A stretch of 64,000 nucleotides of DNA from the NCBI RefSeq assembly GCF_000379765.1, contig NZ_KB903443.1, positions 186,001-250,000 of the forward strand, read 5' to 3'. Positions within the stretch are counted from its first letter, which is position 1. Each line of letters opens with the position of its first letter. The stretch comes from Flexithrix dorotheae DSM 6795 (GTDB taxonomy: Bacteria; Bacteroidota; Bacteroidia; Cytophagales; Flammeovirgaceae). A model generated the notes under the pieces. It was not told the DNA's origin, did not search any database, and saw only the letters and a program-made list of their open reading frames with translations. A program made the translations under genes and the position numbers. This document shows positions 36,066 through 43,756 of this stretch, in pieces.

Positions 36066-36932
36066 ATGATTTTAGTAACAGGAGCAACAGGAGAATTCGG
36101 AAGCAAGGTCATACAATTCTTATTGGACAAAGGTATTACACCATCGGAAATTGCAGCATTTGTAAGGAATAAGGAAAAAGCAGCAGATTTAGAGGCAAAA
36201 GGCATTGAACTGAGAATTGGTAACTATTCTGAATATAACTCTCTGGTAAAGGGATTTGCGGGAATTGATAAATTGCTTTTTGTATCTGGTAGTGAAATAG
36301 AAACAAGAGAAGCACAACACAAAAATGTAGTAAAAGCAGCTAAGGAGGCTGGTGCAAAACAAATAATTTATACTTCTTTTATCCGAAACACTGAGGTAGA
36401 AAATTCTGCCATTAAATTCTTGCAGGAAACCCATTTTAAAACAGAAAACTGGATAAAAGAAAGTGGCATTCCATATACCATTTTACAGAATGCTTTATAT
36501 CTTGATCTACTACCGATGTTTGCCGGAGAAGTAGCTAAAAATGGAGTTATTGTTCAACCCGCAGAAAATGGAAAGTCAAATGCCGTTCTAAGGACAGAAT
36601 TGGCTGAAGCTGCGGCAAATGTCCTCACATCGGAAGGACACCAAAACAAAACTTACCCATTGGTGAACCACAAAGCCCACTCCTATGATGATGTCGCTAA
36701 AGATATCTCTGAAGTGATAGGGAAACCTGTAAACTATCAATCTCCTCAACCCGAAAAATTTCAGGCATCCTTAAAGGAGGCAAATGTTCCTGAGGAATAT
36801 ATTGGAATATTTACCGCTTTTTCTGTGGCACAGGCAAAGGGAGAACTCACATTGGAAGATGATTCTTTAGAAAAATTATTGGGTAGAAAGCCCACTACCG
36901 CTAAAGAATTTATTGGCCAAATCTATCACTAA
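36066..36932 (+). CDS. NAD(P)H-binding atypical SDR (QorB/YtfG-like quinone reductase)
   Basis: A 288-residue protein with the N-terminal NADP motif VTGATGEFGS (4-13), then VRNKEKAADLEAKGIELRIGNY, YTSFIRN and the ETHFKTENWIKESGIPYTIL segment shared by NmrA-like and QorB-type proteins. It lacks the classical YxxxK active site, as expected. E. coli QorB reduces quinones with NADPH. The divergent HxlR gene and the following YgiD-like gene (overlap of one base, TAATG) suggest a module for quinone or catechol-type stress. Confidence 0.88.
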   Translation: MILVTGATGEFGSKVIQFLLDKGITPSEIAAFVRNKEKAADLEAKGIELRIGNYSEYNSLVKGFAGIDKLLFVSGSEIETREAQHKNVVKAAKEAGAKQIIYTSFIRNTEVENSAIKFLQETHFKTENWIKESGIPYTILQNALYLDLLPMFAGEVAKNGVIVQPAENGKSNAVLRTELAEAAANVLTSEGHQNKTYPLVNHKAHSYDDVAKDISEVIGKPVNYQSPQPEKFQASLKEANVPEEYIGIFTAFSVAQAKGELTLEDDSLEKLLGRKPTTAKEFIGQIYH

Positions 36933-37819
36933 TGACTCGAAAAGAATTTATAAAAACCGCTGGATTAGGCATAATTTCAATTCCTATGATTACTTCTTTA
37001 AAATCCCTTGAAAAACTTACAAATTCTCTTCCAGATACGGAGAAAATGCCTGCCCTTTTTATGGGGCATGGCTCTCCTATGAATGGCATAGAAGACAATG
37101 AATTTGTAAGAGAAATGATAGCTCAGGGTAAAAAATTAAACAAGCCAGAAGCCATATTGGTGATTTCTGCACATTGGGAAACGAATGGAACTTATGTAAC
37201 AGCAATGGAAAACCCCAGAACCATCCATGATTTCGGTGGATTCCCACAAGAATTGTATGCACAGCAATATCCGGCACCAGGACATCCCGTTCTTGCAGAG
37301 GAGATTTCAAAATTAGTCCAGCCAGAAAATACAGTGCATTTGGACGATAAATGGGGCCTAGATCACGGTGCATGGACTGTAGTTAAACATCTATTCCCAA
37401 AAGCTGATGTTCCGGTAATCCAGTTGAGTATAGATTATACCAAAGACCCAACTTACCATTATCAATTAGCCAATCAATTAAAAAAACTGAGGAAAAAGGG
37501 CGTATTAATTGTGGGCAGTGGAAATATCGTGCACAACCTCGGTAAAATTGCCTGGGGTAAATTAAACCAAAATTACGGTTATGACTGGGCTATTGAAATG
37601 AATGAAAAAGTTAAAAAATGGATTTTGGAGGGGAGTCACCATCAATTAATCGATTTTAATAAACAGGGCGTAGCATTTAACCTTTCCATCCCCACACCTG
37701 AACATTTTTTACCTTTAATCTATACCCTGGGTGTTAAGGATGAAAGTGAATCTATTGCTTTATTTAATGACCAGTACCTTGGCGGGTCTATAGCGATGAC
37801 CTCCGTAAAATTTGGATAA
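36932..37819 (+). CDS. ygiD: 4,5-DOPA-extradiol-dioxygenase-like protein (YgiD family)
   Basis: A 295-residue protein. After a leader (MTRKEFIKTAGLGIISIPM, Tat-like but with RK instead of RR) the LigB-type metalloenzyme begins: PALFMGHGSPM, ISAHWET, GLDHGAWTVVKHLFP. The three His in these motifs fit the metal site of class III extradiol dioxygenases. E. coli YgiD cleaves L-DOPA in vitro. Translation is coupled to the QorB-like gene by a one-base overlap. Whether the leader directs export is unclear. Confidence 0.88.
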   Translation: MTRKEFIKTAGLGIISIPMITSLKSLEKLTNSLPDTEKMPALFMGHGSPMNGIEDNEFVREMIAQGKKLNKPEAILVISAHWETNGTYVTAMENPRTIHDFGGFPQELYAQQYPAPGHPVLAEEISKLVQPENTVHLDDKWGLDHGAWTVVKHLFPKADVPVIQLSIDYTKDPTYHYQLANQLKKLRKKGVLIVGSGNIVHNLGKIAWGKLNQNYGYDWAIEMNEKVKKWILEGSHHQLIDFNKQGVAFNLSIPTPEHFLPLIYTLGVKDESESIALFNDQYLGGSIAMTSVKFG

Positions 37820-37911
37820 TTACCTTATACTGGCAAAACTCACTTTAATTTGAAGGTTAAATCCCAAAAAATTAACCAGTAGCATCTTCATGAGAAAATC
37901 CTGAAAATAAA

Positions 37912-37944
37912 TTTGGAATAAACATTCCAATCATTTTATATTTG
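37912..37944 (+). promoter_or_regulatory. Promoter with embedded TetR operator
   Basis: TTTG at 37912-37915 and TATATTTG at 37937-37944 match the Bacteroidota promoter with a 21-bp spacer. The spacer contains the palindrome TTGGAAT-AAAC-ATTCCAA (37913-37930). The TetR start codon GTG lies only 4 bp past the -7 element, so the mRNA would be leaderless or nearly so. Confidence 0.7.
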
Positions 37945-37948
37945 CATC

Positions 37949-38500
37949 GTGAATAAAAAAGATGCCATCATATCAGCTGCCCTCGAACTTCTGGCGGAAA
38001 AAGGAGTTCATAATACCCCGATGTCTGCAATTGCAAAAGTTGCTGGTACCGGAATGGGAACTATATACAACTATTTCCCCAACAAGGATTTATTGATTAA
38101 TGATATTTATGTTAGCATCAAGAAAAAAGAAAAGTCCGCCTTTTTAGACTTTGAGTCATCAAAGCCAATTAAAACACAATTTGAGCATTATTTCCTCTCC
38201 ATTATTAACTTTTTCATCAATAATCCTTCATATTTCAGGTTTATGGAGCAATTGCAGGCCTCTCCTATTATCACTCAGGAAAGCAGAGAAGAAGGGGGGA
38301 AATCTGTAGAACCTGTATTCCTTTTATTGAAAAAAGGACAACAGGAAAGAATAATTAAAAATATTGAAATTGAAGAATTACTGATGTTTATCGGTGGGGC
38401 TGTTTTATCCTACCTGAGATGGTATTTCAGCCAAACCAAATCGACACAAACCTCCCTTAAAAACCAGGTACAAATGGTTTGGGATGCAATTAAAGAATAA
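37949..38500 (+). CDS. TetR/AcrR family repressor
   Basis: A 183-residue protein starting at GTG 37949. The next Met is residue 25, inside the DNA-binding domain, so GTG must be the start. The N-terminal helix-turn-helix reads AIISAALELLAEKG...MSAIAKVAGTGMGTIYNYFPNKDLLI. The C-terminal helical domain binds an unknown small molecule. It is followed 51 bp later by an SDR and a DoxX-like gene, and palindromes related to each other lie before both the tetR and SDR genes. Confidence 0.92.
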   Translation: MNKKDAIISAALELLAEKGVHNTPMSAIAKVAGTGMGTIYNYFPNKDLLINDIYVSIKKKEKSAFLDFESSKPIKTQFEHYFLSIINFFINNPSYFRFMEQLQASPIITQESREEGGKSVEPVFLLLKKGQQERIIKNIEIEELLMFIGGAVLSYLRWYFSQTKSTQTSLKNQVQMVWDAIKE

Positions 38501-38517
38501 ATTTTTTTCTCTTGAAA

Positions 38518-38537
38518 TGGAATGAACATTCATTCCA
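38518..38537. promoter_or_regulatory. Second TetR operator upstream of the SDR gene
   Basis: TGGAATGAA-CA-TTCATTCCA is a perfect dyad with 9-bp arms, sharing GGAAT/ATTCC with the palindrome upstream of tetR. It sits 15 bp before the chosen SDR start, so a start within it is unlikely. Confidence 0.7.
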
Positions 38538-38551
38538 ATAAAATTATACTT

Positions 38552-39412
38552 ATGAATAAAAATGTTTTAATTACAGGAACTTCAACAGGTGTAGGATATG
38601 AAAGTGCAATTCTATTGGCCAAAAACGGGTATAAAGTATATGCCTCTATGCGGAATACAGCCAAAGCAAATGCCTTAAAAGAAGCTATTGAAAAAGACAA
38701 TTTAGATATCGAAATTCTGGAACTGGATGTCACAGACCTTAACTCTATTCAATCGGCTGTAAAAATTATTATTGAAAAGGAAGGAAAAATAGATGTTTTA
38801 ATCAACAATGCAGGAGCGGGATTCGCCAAAACTACCGAACTGGCATCTGAGGAAGAAATCAGATGGGTTACTGAAGTAAATTACCATGGAGTGGTATTTT
38901 GTACCCAGGTTGTTTTGCCCTACATGAGAAAACAAAAATCAGGTCAGATAATCAATATTACTTCTGTTGGAGGATTAGTTGGTCAGCCTTTTAATGAATT
39001 GTATTGTGGGGCTAAATTTGCTGTAGAAGGCTTTATGGAAGGTCTTGCCACCTACGTAGGCGATGCTTTCAACATCAAAATTACCAATATTGAGCCGGGA
39101 GGTATAGCCACAGAATTTATGACATCTGCCATTGGAAAAACCGCTGTAGATGGAAAACTGGCCACAGGTGAATATGAGCCTGTCTTTGAAAAGTACATGG
39201 CAGGAATCCAGAAAAGAGCAAATGAAAGCCAGGAACAAGTTTATCAGACAGGGATAGAAGTAGCTGAAGTGGTTCTTCAGGTGGCAAAAAATGAAAATCC
39301 ACCCTTGCGTGTCCGTACTTCTAAATGGGCTGAAGATTTTTGTGGGCTAAAAACGCAAGCCGACCCCGATGGAACAAAATTGGTACAACAAATTAAGGAT
39401 AGCTTTTTATAA
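38552..39412 (+). CDS. Short-chain dehydrogenase/reductase controlled by TetR
   Basis: A 286-residue classical SDR from the ATG at 38552; an upstream in-frame ATG lies inside the operator. The nucleotide motif is TGTSTGVG (8-15), NNAG at 85-88, and the catalytic residues are Ser 138, Tyr 151 and Lys 155 (YCGAK). It is NAD(P)-dependent with an unknown substrate. It resembles the SDR at 5710-6555 in architecture but is clearly diverged. The following DoxX-like gene starts 5 bp later, so the two are one operon under TetR. Confidence 0.92.
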   Translation: MNKNVLITGTSTGVGYESAILLAKNGYKVYASMRNTAKANALKEAIEKDNLDIEILELDVTDLNSIQSAVKIIIEKEGKIDVLINNAGAGFAKTTELASEEEIRWVTEVNYHGVVFCTQVVLPYMRKQKSGQIINITSVGGLVGQPFNELYCGAKFAVEGFMEGLATYVGDAFNIKITNIEPGGIATEFMTSAIGKTAVDGKLATGEYEPVFEKYMAGIQKRANESQEQVYQTGIEVAEVVLQVAKNENPPLRVRTSKWAEDFCGLKTQADPDGTKLVQQIKDSFL

Positions 39413-39417
39413 AAATA

Positions 39418-39771
39418 ATGAAAATCTTATATTGGATTTCCACGGGAATAACAGCTGCTTTTCTTTTTTGGAGTGCCTATACTTACCTGTTTAGTAAAAA
39501 CACGATAGCGGGTATAAAAGCATTGGGTTTTCCGGATTTTTTCAGAGTAGAATTAGCGGTATTAAAACTTCTCGCAGCAGGAATTTTACTTATACCATTG
39601 GCATCCCCTCAAGTAAAAGAATGGGCTTATGCCGGGGTGGGGTTATTCCTATTAACCGCTTTTATTGCCCATTTAAATCATAAGGATTCTATCTTCATCC
39701 TCGTATTTCTTTTAATTTTAATTGGGATATTGATCGTTTCCAATCTTTTAATGAATCAGATAATGAAATAG
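39418..39771 (+). CDS. DoxX-like membrane protein
   Basis: A 117-residue protein with four hydrophobic segments (about 3-22, 43-62, 68-88, 94-113). The middle pair carries FPDFFRVELAVLKLLAAGILLIP, the DoxX-like pattern. Such small membrane proteins often follow oxidoreductases under TetR or HxlR control and may pass electrons to quinones, but their function is unproven. It is the last gene of the operon, with a terminator directly after. Confidence 0.85.
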   Translation: MKILYWISTGITAAFLFWSAYTYLFSKNTIAGIKALGFPDFFRVELAVLKLLAAGILLIPLASPQVKEWAYAGVGLFLLTAFIAHLNHKDSIFILVFLLILIGILIVSNLLMNQIMK

Positions 39772-39791
39772 AGGCTATCCTTAAAATCAGC

Positions 39792-39827
39792 AGCCACAAC
39801 CTAAGTCAAATCACTATGGTTGTGGTT
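39792..39827 (+). terminator. Terminator of the TetR-SDR-DoxX operon
   Basis: AGCCACAACC (39792-39801) pairs with GGTTGTGGTT (39818-39827), one G-U, followed by CTCCTTTTTTC. It lies 20 bp past the DoxX stop. Confidence 0.75.
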
Positions 39828-40155
39828 CTCCTTTTTTCAATGGTACAACAAGGCATACCTTTCATTTATCCGGAATTGCATCCCAGCTCCTCTGCTATTT
39901 TATTCGGCTAAATTCCTTAAAGCATTTAGACTTACACAGCACGTCATCCTCCTCTTATGAATGGATCTGATCAGGAGCCTGTATCCTTCTATTCCGGCAA
40001 TAGCTATAATCTTTTAAAAATTTTCATCAAGCCAAAGGAATCGTTCATCAATTATATTGGGGCACTCACATTTTACCCTCCTAACTCAATTGTAACTAAT
40101 TTCATTCCTTTCTACATTGGTATCAAATTTTGACAAAATTACTAACTAAAAACAA
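39828..40155. other. Gene-free stretch
   Basis: No supported gene, RNA or hairpin is visible. A TACATTGG near 40115 is close to the -7 consensus and could start transcription toward the barrel gene. Confidence 0.35.
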
Positions 40156-40248
40156 ATGAAAATGAATAATAAAATCAAATCCTTCCTCCAGCAAAATCCA
40201 TTTTTCAACCCCTATAATCCATTCTATTTGCAAATTGTTATAGGTTAA
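40156..40248 (+). CDS. Possible 30-residue leader peptide
   Basis: A short frame with a good start (AAACAAATG) encodes a basic and aromatic peptide (MKMNNKIKSFLQQNPFFNPY, then NPFYLQIVIG). It ends 35 bp before the outer-membrane barrel gene. It might be a small protein or a leader, or chance. There are no homologues I recognise. Confidence 0.25.
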   Translation: MKMNNKIKSFLQQNPFFNPYNPFYLQIVIG

Positions 40249-40283
40249 CCCTCCTTTTTAATTTCTTATCACTCAAAACAAAA

Positions 40284-41441
40284 ATGCTTATGCGAAACTT
40301 TACTATTTTCACCTTATTTTTCCTTGCAACGTTTCATTTCCATGAAGGAAATGCCCAGGGTTGCGTAGCCATACGGGGTGCATCCTCCTGTGGTGTTGGT
40401 TTGGGCGAATACTATAATAGTACCCTAACCAAGGGGGAATTTATTGCAGGGACAGGATTCCGGTATTTTAAATCATTTCGCCATTTTAGGGGCCATGAAG
40501 AAGAAGTAAATAGGGTTGAAGATGGCACTGAGGTGATTAACCATTCTTATTTTTTAGACCTGTTTTTAAACTACGGAATTTCCGACCGGTTTTATGGAAA
40601 TCTTGTAGTCCCTTTTGTTTACCATAATAGATCTTCTATGTATGAGCATGGAGGAAATCCGCCAAGAGGATTGGGAGAACGTCACGAAACTTCTTCCCAC
40701 GGTTTGTCAGATATTCGACTGGGGGTTGGTTATTGGTTGTTTAACCCTAAGAAAGTAATTAACTACAACTATGCAATTGGTTTGGGAGTGAAATTACCAA
40801 CCGGGAAATATGATTATACCGATCTTTTTTATAATCAGGGACCTGAAAGAAATGAAGATAGAATTGCAGTAGTAGATCAGTCTATTCAACCCGGAGATGG
40901 AGGCACTGGTATTACCCTTGATATGCAGGGTTATCATGTATTATCTCATTCTCTGACTATGAGTGTAAATTTATTCTATCTAATGAATTTTCAGGAGACG
41001 AATGGCATACTGACCAGAAATGGCAGAAGTGAGTTTTCCTGTCCGGACCAATATGCCTTGCGCCTGGGAACCTTTTATAATACCAAAATGGAAGGACTTA
41101 GCGCTTATCTTGGAGGCCGGTTAGAAGGTATCCCTTCTAGTGATTTGGTGGGAGGAAGTGCAGGTTACCGAAGGCCGGGATATGTACTTTCCGTAGAACC
41201 GGGGATCACTTATGCCAAACAAAAATTTACTGTTAACCTGAGTGTACCCCTTGCCGTTTCCAGGAACCGTACACAAAGTTATCAGGACAAAGAACTTACA
41301 GAAAGCACCGGGGTGTATGTGCATGGAGATGCTGCATTTGCTGATTACCTCATCAATTTTAATTTCTTTTTCAGGTTTGGAGGTAAACACAATATGCCAA
41401 ATGAAAAGATTAATCACTTGAAAAACCTGAATGATCTCTAA
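40284..41441 (+). CDS. Outer-membrane beta-barrel, phenol-degradation MetA-like
   Basis: A 385-residue protein with a signal peptide ending near GNAQG. Many amphipathic strands (FIAGTGFRYFKSFRHF, YGNLVVPFVYHNRSSMYEHG, LGVGYWLFNP, IGLGVKLPTGKYDY) and a terminal aromatic strand (FNFFFRFGGKH) fit a transporter-type barrel of the Phenol_MetA_deg group. The N-terminus has two cysteines (GCVAIRGASSCG). It lies just before the haloperoxidase on the same strand and might export or import a related compound (inference). Confidence 0.75.
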   Translation: MLMRNFTIFTLFFLATFHFHEGNAQGCVAIRGASSCGVGLGEYYNSTLTKGEFIAGTGFRYFKSFRHFRGHEEEVNRVEDGTEVINHSYFLDLFLNYGISDRFYGNLVVPFVYHNRSSMYEHGGNPPRGLGERHETSSHGLSDIRLGVGYWLFNPKKVINYNYAIGLGVKLPTGKYDYTDLFYNQGPERNEDRIAVVDQSIQPGDGGTGITLDMQGYHVLSHSLTMSVNLFYLMNFQETNGILTRNGRSEFSCPDQYALRLGTFYNTKMEGLSAYLGGRLEGIPSSDLVGGSAGYRRPGYVLSVEPGITYAKQKFTVNLSVPLAVSRNRTQSYQDKELTESTGVYVHGDAAFADYLINFNFFFRFGGKHNMPNEKINHLKNLNDL

Positions 41442-41702
41442 TAAGTAGTAAGTAGCTGAGCAGAATTAAATATATCCAATTTGCGCCACAACTTTTTGAT
41501 AATGAGATGAGAATGCTCATTATAAAATAGTACTAGTACTTAATTCAAAATTAATCGTGTATGATTTTGCCATAAAAGACTGATAGAGAAATTACTTTTT
41601 CTCGGAAATATATAGTACGCGATGTGGAGCACTGGTGCTGAATTAAAGTTGTATCACGGACAAAAAATAACGGAAAAATATCGTCTAACTAAAATTAAAA
41701 AA

Positions 41703-43163
41703 ATGAAAAAAAGTATTTTAGTATTTTTAATAACTTCAATTTTAATTGGCTGTAACCTGAACAGCAATAAAAAGGGACAAGCACCTCCCGAACCAAAAGG
41801 GGTGGAAAATGTGGCTTACAAATGGGGAGCAATGGTGATCAAAGCTACTGCAAATGATACTGATAAATTTAGGCCAAGACCTACCATTACCTCCCGATTT
41901 ATTGCTTTAATATTCGTTTCGGTTTTCGATGCCTGGTCCAGGTATGATGAAAAAGCAACACCTGTATATATGGATGGAGTTGCAAGGAGACCCGCTGAAG
42001 AGCATTCCTTAAAAAACAAGGAGATAGCCATAAGTTATGCGGCATTTAGAGCAATGAATGAATATTATTATTCAGACAAGGAAATGTTTTCCAATTTTAT
42101 GAAAGAATTGGGCCTCGATCCAAATAATGAATCCATGGATCCCACAACTCCTGAAGGTATTGGAAATCTGGCAGCCAAAGCTGTAATTGAGGCAAGAAAA
42201 GGTGATGGTTCAAATCAATATGGAGAAGAAAAAGGCTCAAACGGAAAGCCTTATTTTAATTATGTGGGTTATGAACCTGTAAATTCACCAGATCAAAACG
42301 TAGATCCAAACCGTTGGCAACCTAAATATTTTTCTGATGGCAAAGGGGGAAAGTTTGCCCCGGGCTGCCTGACTCCCTTTTGGGATAAAGTAAAACCGGT
42401 TTCCCTGAAATCCGGAGACCAGTTTCGCCCTGGACCTCCGCCAAAAATAGGTTCTGAGCAATTAGAAAAAGAAGTTCAGGAAGTAATTGAACTTCAAGCC
42501 AATCTGACTGATTACCAAAAGGCCCTGGTTGAATTTATGCGGGATGGTCCACAATCGGTTCAGCAGGCTGGCCACTGGTTGAAATTTGCGCAGGATGTGT
42601 CTGTAAGGGATAATCATACCCTTGACCAGGATGTGAAAATGTATTTTTATAATCAGGTAGTAGCAATGGATGCCTTTATTGCTTCATGGGATTCAAAAAT
42701 GTATTATGATTATGCCAGGCCTTATGCTTTGGTACACAAGTATTATGAAGATCAAAAAATAAAAGCATGGGGCGGTGAAGGAAAAGGTATGATAGAAATG
42801 GATGGTACACAGTGGAGACCGTATTCACCTGAAACATTCTTATGTCCTCCATTTCCAAGTTATACTTCAGGTCATAGTACTATCAGTGGTGGTTGTGCAG
42901 AAGCATTAAAAATCTGGACAGGAAGCGACACCTTTGGCTCAGAAGCTACTCTGGTAGCAGGTGCCATGACTGAGCCTGATAATTTAGGTGATACGATTAC
43001 ATTAAAATTCCCAACCTTTACTGAAACCGCTGAAATGGCAGGTATTTCCAGAGTATTGGGCGGTTACCATATCCAATCAGATAATATAGCCGGATTGGAA
43101 TTGGGCAGAGATGTAGCCAGAGAAGCCTGGAAATTTTACAAAAAACATTTAGGTGAAGAATAA
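41703..43163 (+). CDS. Vanadium-dependent haloperoxidase family lipoprotein
   Basis: A 486-residue protein from the ATG at 41703, which gives SPII signal MKKSILVFLITSILIGC. The C-terminal half has all three vanadate-site motifs: KMYYDYARP (KX6RP), PSYTSGHS (PSGH type, catalytic His) and SRVLGGYH (SRX5H). Members use H2O2 to oxidise halides, or act as phosphatases. The halide specificity cannot be read here. Its SPII signal puts it at the cell surface or periplasm. An outer-membrane barrel gene precedes it and a 115-nt hairpin element follows. Confidence 0.92.
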   Translation: MKKSILVFLITSILIGCNLNSNKKGQAPPEPKGVENVAYKWGAMVIKATANDTDKFRPRPTITSRFIALIFVSVFDAWSRYDEKATPVYMDGVARRPAEEHSLKNKEIAISYAAFRAMNEYYYSDKEMFSNFMKELGLDPNNESMDPTTPEGIGNLAAKAVIEARKGDGSNQYGEEKGSNGKPYFNYVGYEPVNSPDQNVDPNRWQPKYFSDGKGGKFAPGCLTPFWDKVKPVSLKSGDQFRPGPPPKIGSEQLEKEVQEVIELQANLTDYQKALVEFMRDGPQSVQQAGHWLKFAQDVSVRDNHTLDQDVKMYFYNQVVAMDAFIASWDSKMYYDYARPYALVHKYYEDQKIKAWGGEGKGMIEMDGTQWRPYSPETFLCPPFPSYTSGHSTISGGCAEALKIWTGSDTFGSEATLVAGAMTEPDNLGDTITLKFPTFTETAEMAGISRVLGGYHIQSDNIAGLELGRDVAREAWKFYKKHLGEE

Positions 43164-43169
43164 TCACCA

Positions 43170-43284
43170 GCACTCCAAACCGGGATTTCTTTTTGAGTGA
43201 ATAATGCCTAATCTTAGGATAAAAAAGGCCTAAAAGATTTGGCAAAAGCTTAAAAAGTATAGTTCGCCATCCGGTTTGGAGTGC
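43170..43284. repeat. 115-nt imperfect hairpin element after the haloperoxidase
   Basis: Outer arms GCACTCCAAACCGG / CCGGTTTGGAGTGC (43170-43183 and 43271-43284) are perfect. Inside, CTTTTTGAG (43189) pairs with CTTAAAAAG (43249) with one wobble, and TGCCTAATCTT (43205) with AAGATTTGGCA (43234) with one mismatch. The whole folds as one long stem with small bulges. ATTATTTTTTC follows on the plus strand, so it could terminate the haloperoxidase mRNA. A MITE or small RNA is also possible. Confidence 0.65.
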
Positions 43285-43675
43285 AATTATTTTTTCAATT
43301 CATATGTCCCAATCTGTTTACATTCAAATTTAGGTCAGGTATCAATTAATCCAATTATCAACTCACTTTTCAAACCATCTGTCTTCTAATTTTTAGGTAT
43401 TCGAAATGTAGAAACTTCTCCCCCCTACACCATTCGGAACAAGGGTTTTCAAAGCTTTAGGGTCCAAAAAATGTTTTGACATGGTCCTTCTCAAAAATGG
43501 ATCATGATACTGGCCGGACAAAATCACCTTCAATTCCTTAGTGGGGTTTTGGTGGAGAAAAATTCCCAAATTCGAATGCCAGTGAACCGTCATTATGGGT
43601 GGACTGCGGGCAAGATAATTATGCCGAATTCTAAAACTTTGCAGGAATACCTCATTGAATTAAAGTATAAAAAAA
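43285..43675. other. Gene-free stretch
   Basis: Short open frames on both strands (43504-43692 plus, 43393-43593 minus) overlap each other and have no start context or motif. I accept neither. Confidence 0.4.
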
Positions 43676-43711
43676 TGGAGTTACCATTATAAATAATATA
43701 AGGTAACCCCA
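43676..43711 (-). terminator. Terminator of Sus-type locus 2
   Basis: TGGAGTTACC (43676-43685) pairs with GGTAACCCCA (43702-43711), one wobble. On the minus strand TTTTTTTATAC follows. It lies 46 bp past the susD stop. Confidence 0.75.
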
Positions 43712-43756
43712 TTAAAACTGCCCTAAAACATGTATACTATTTTCTTGCCTTACCTT

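Noticed and set aside
43393-43692. Two overlapping short open frames on opposite strands before locus 2
   Set aside because: They overlap each other, and the plus one runs into the susD terminator; neither has a family signal.
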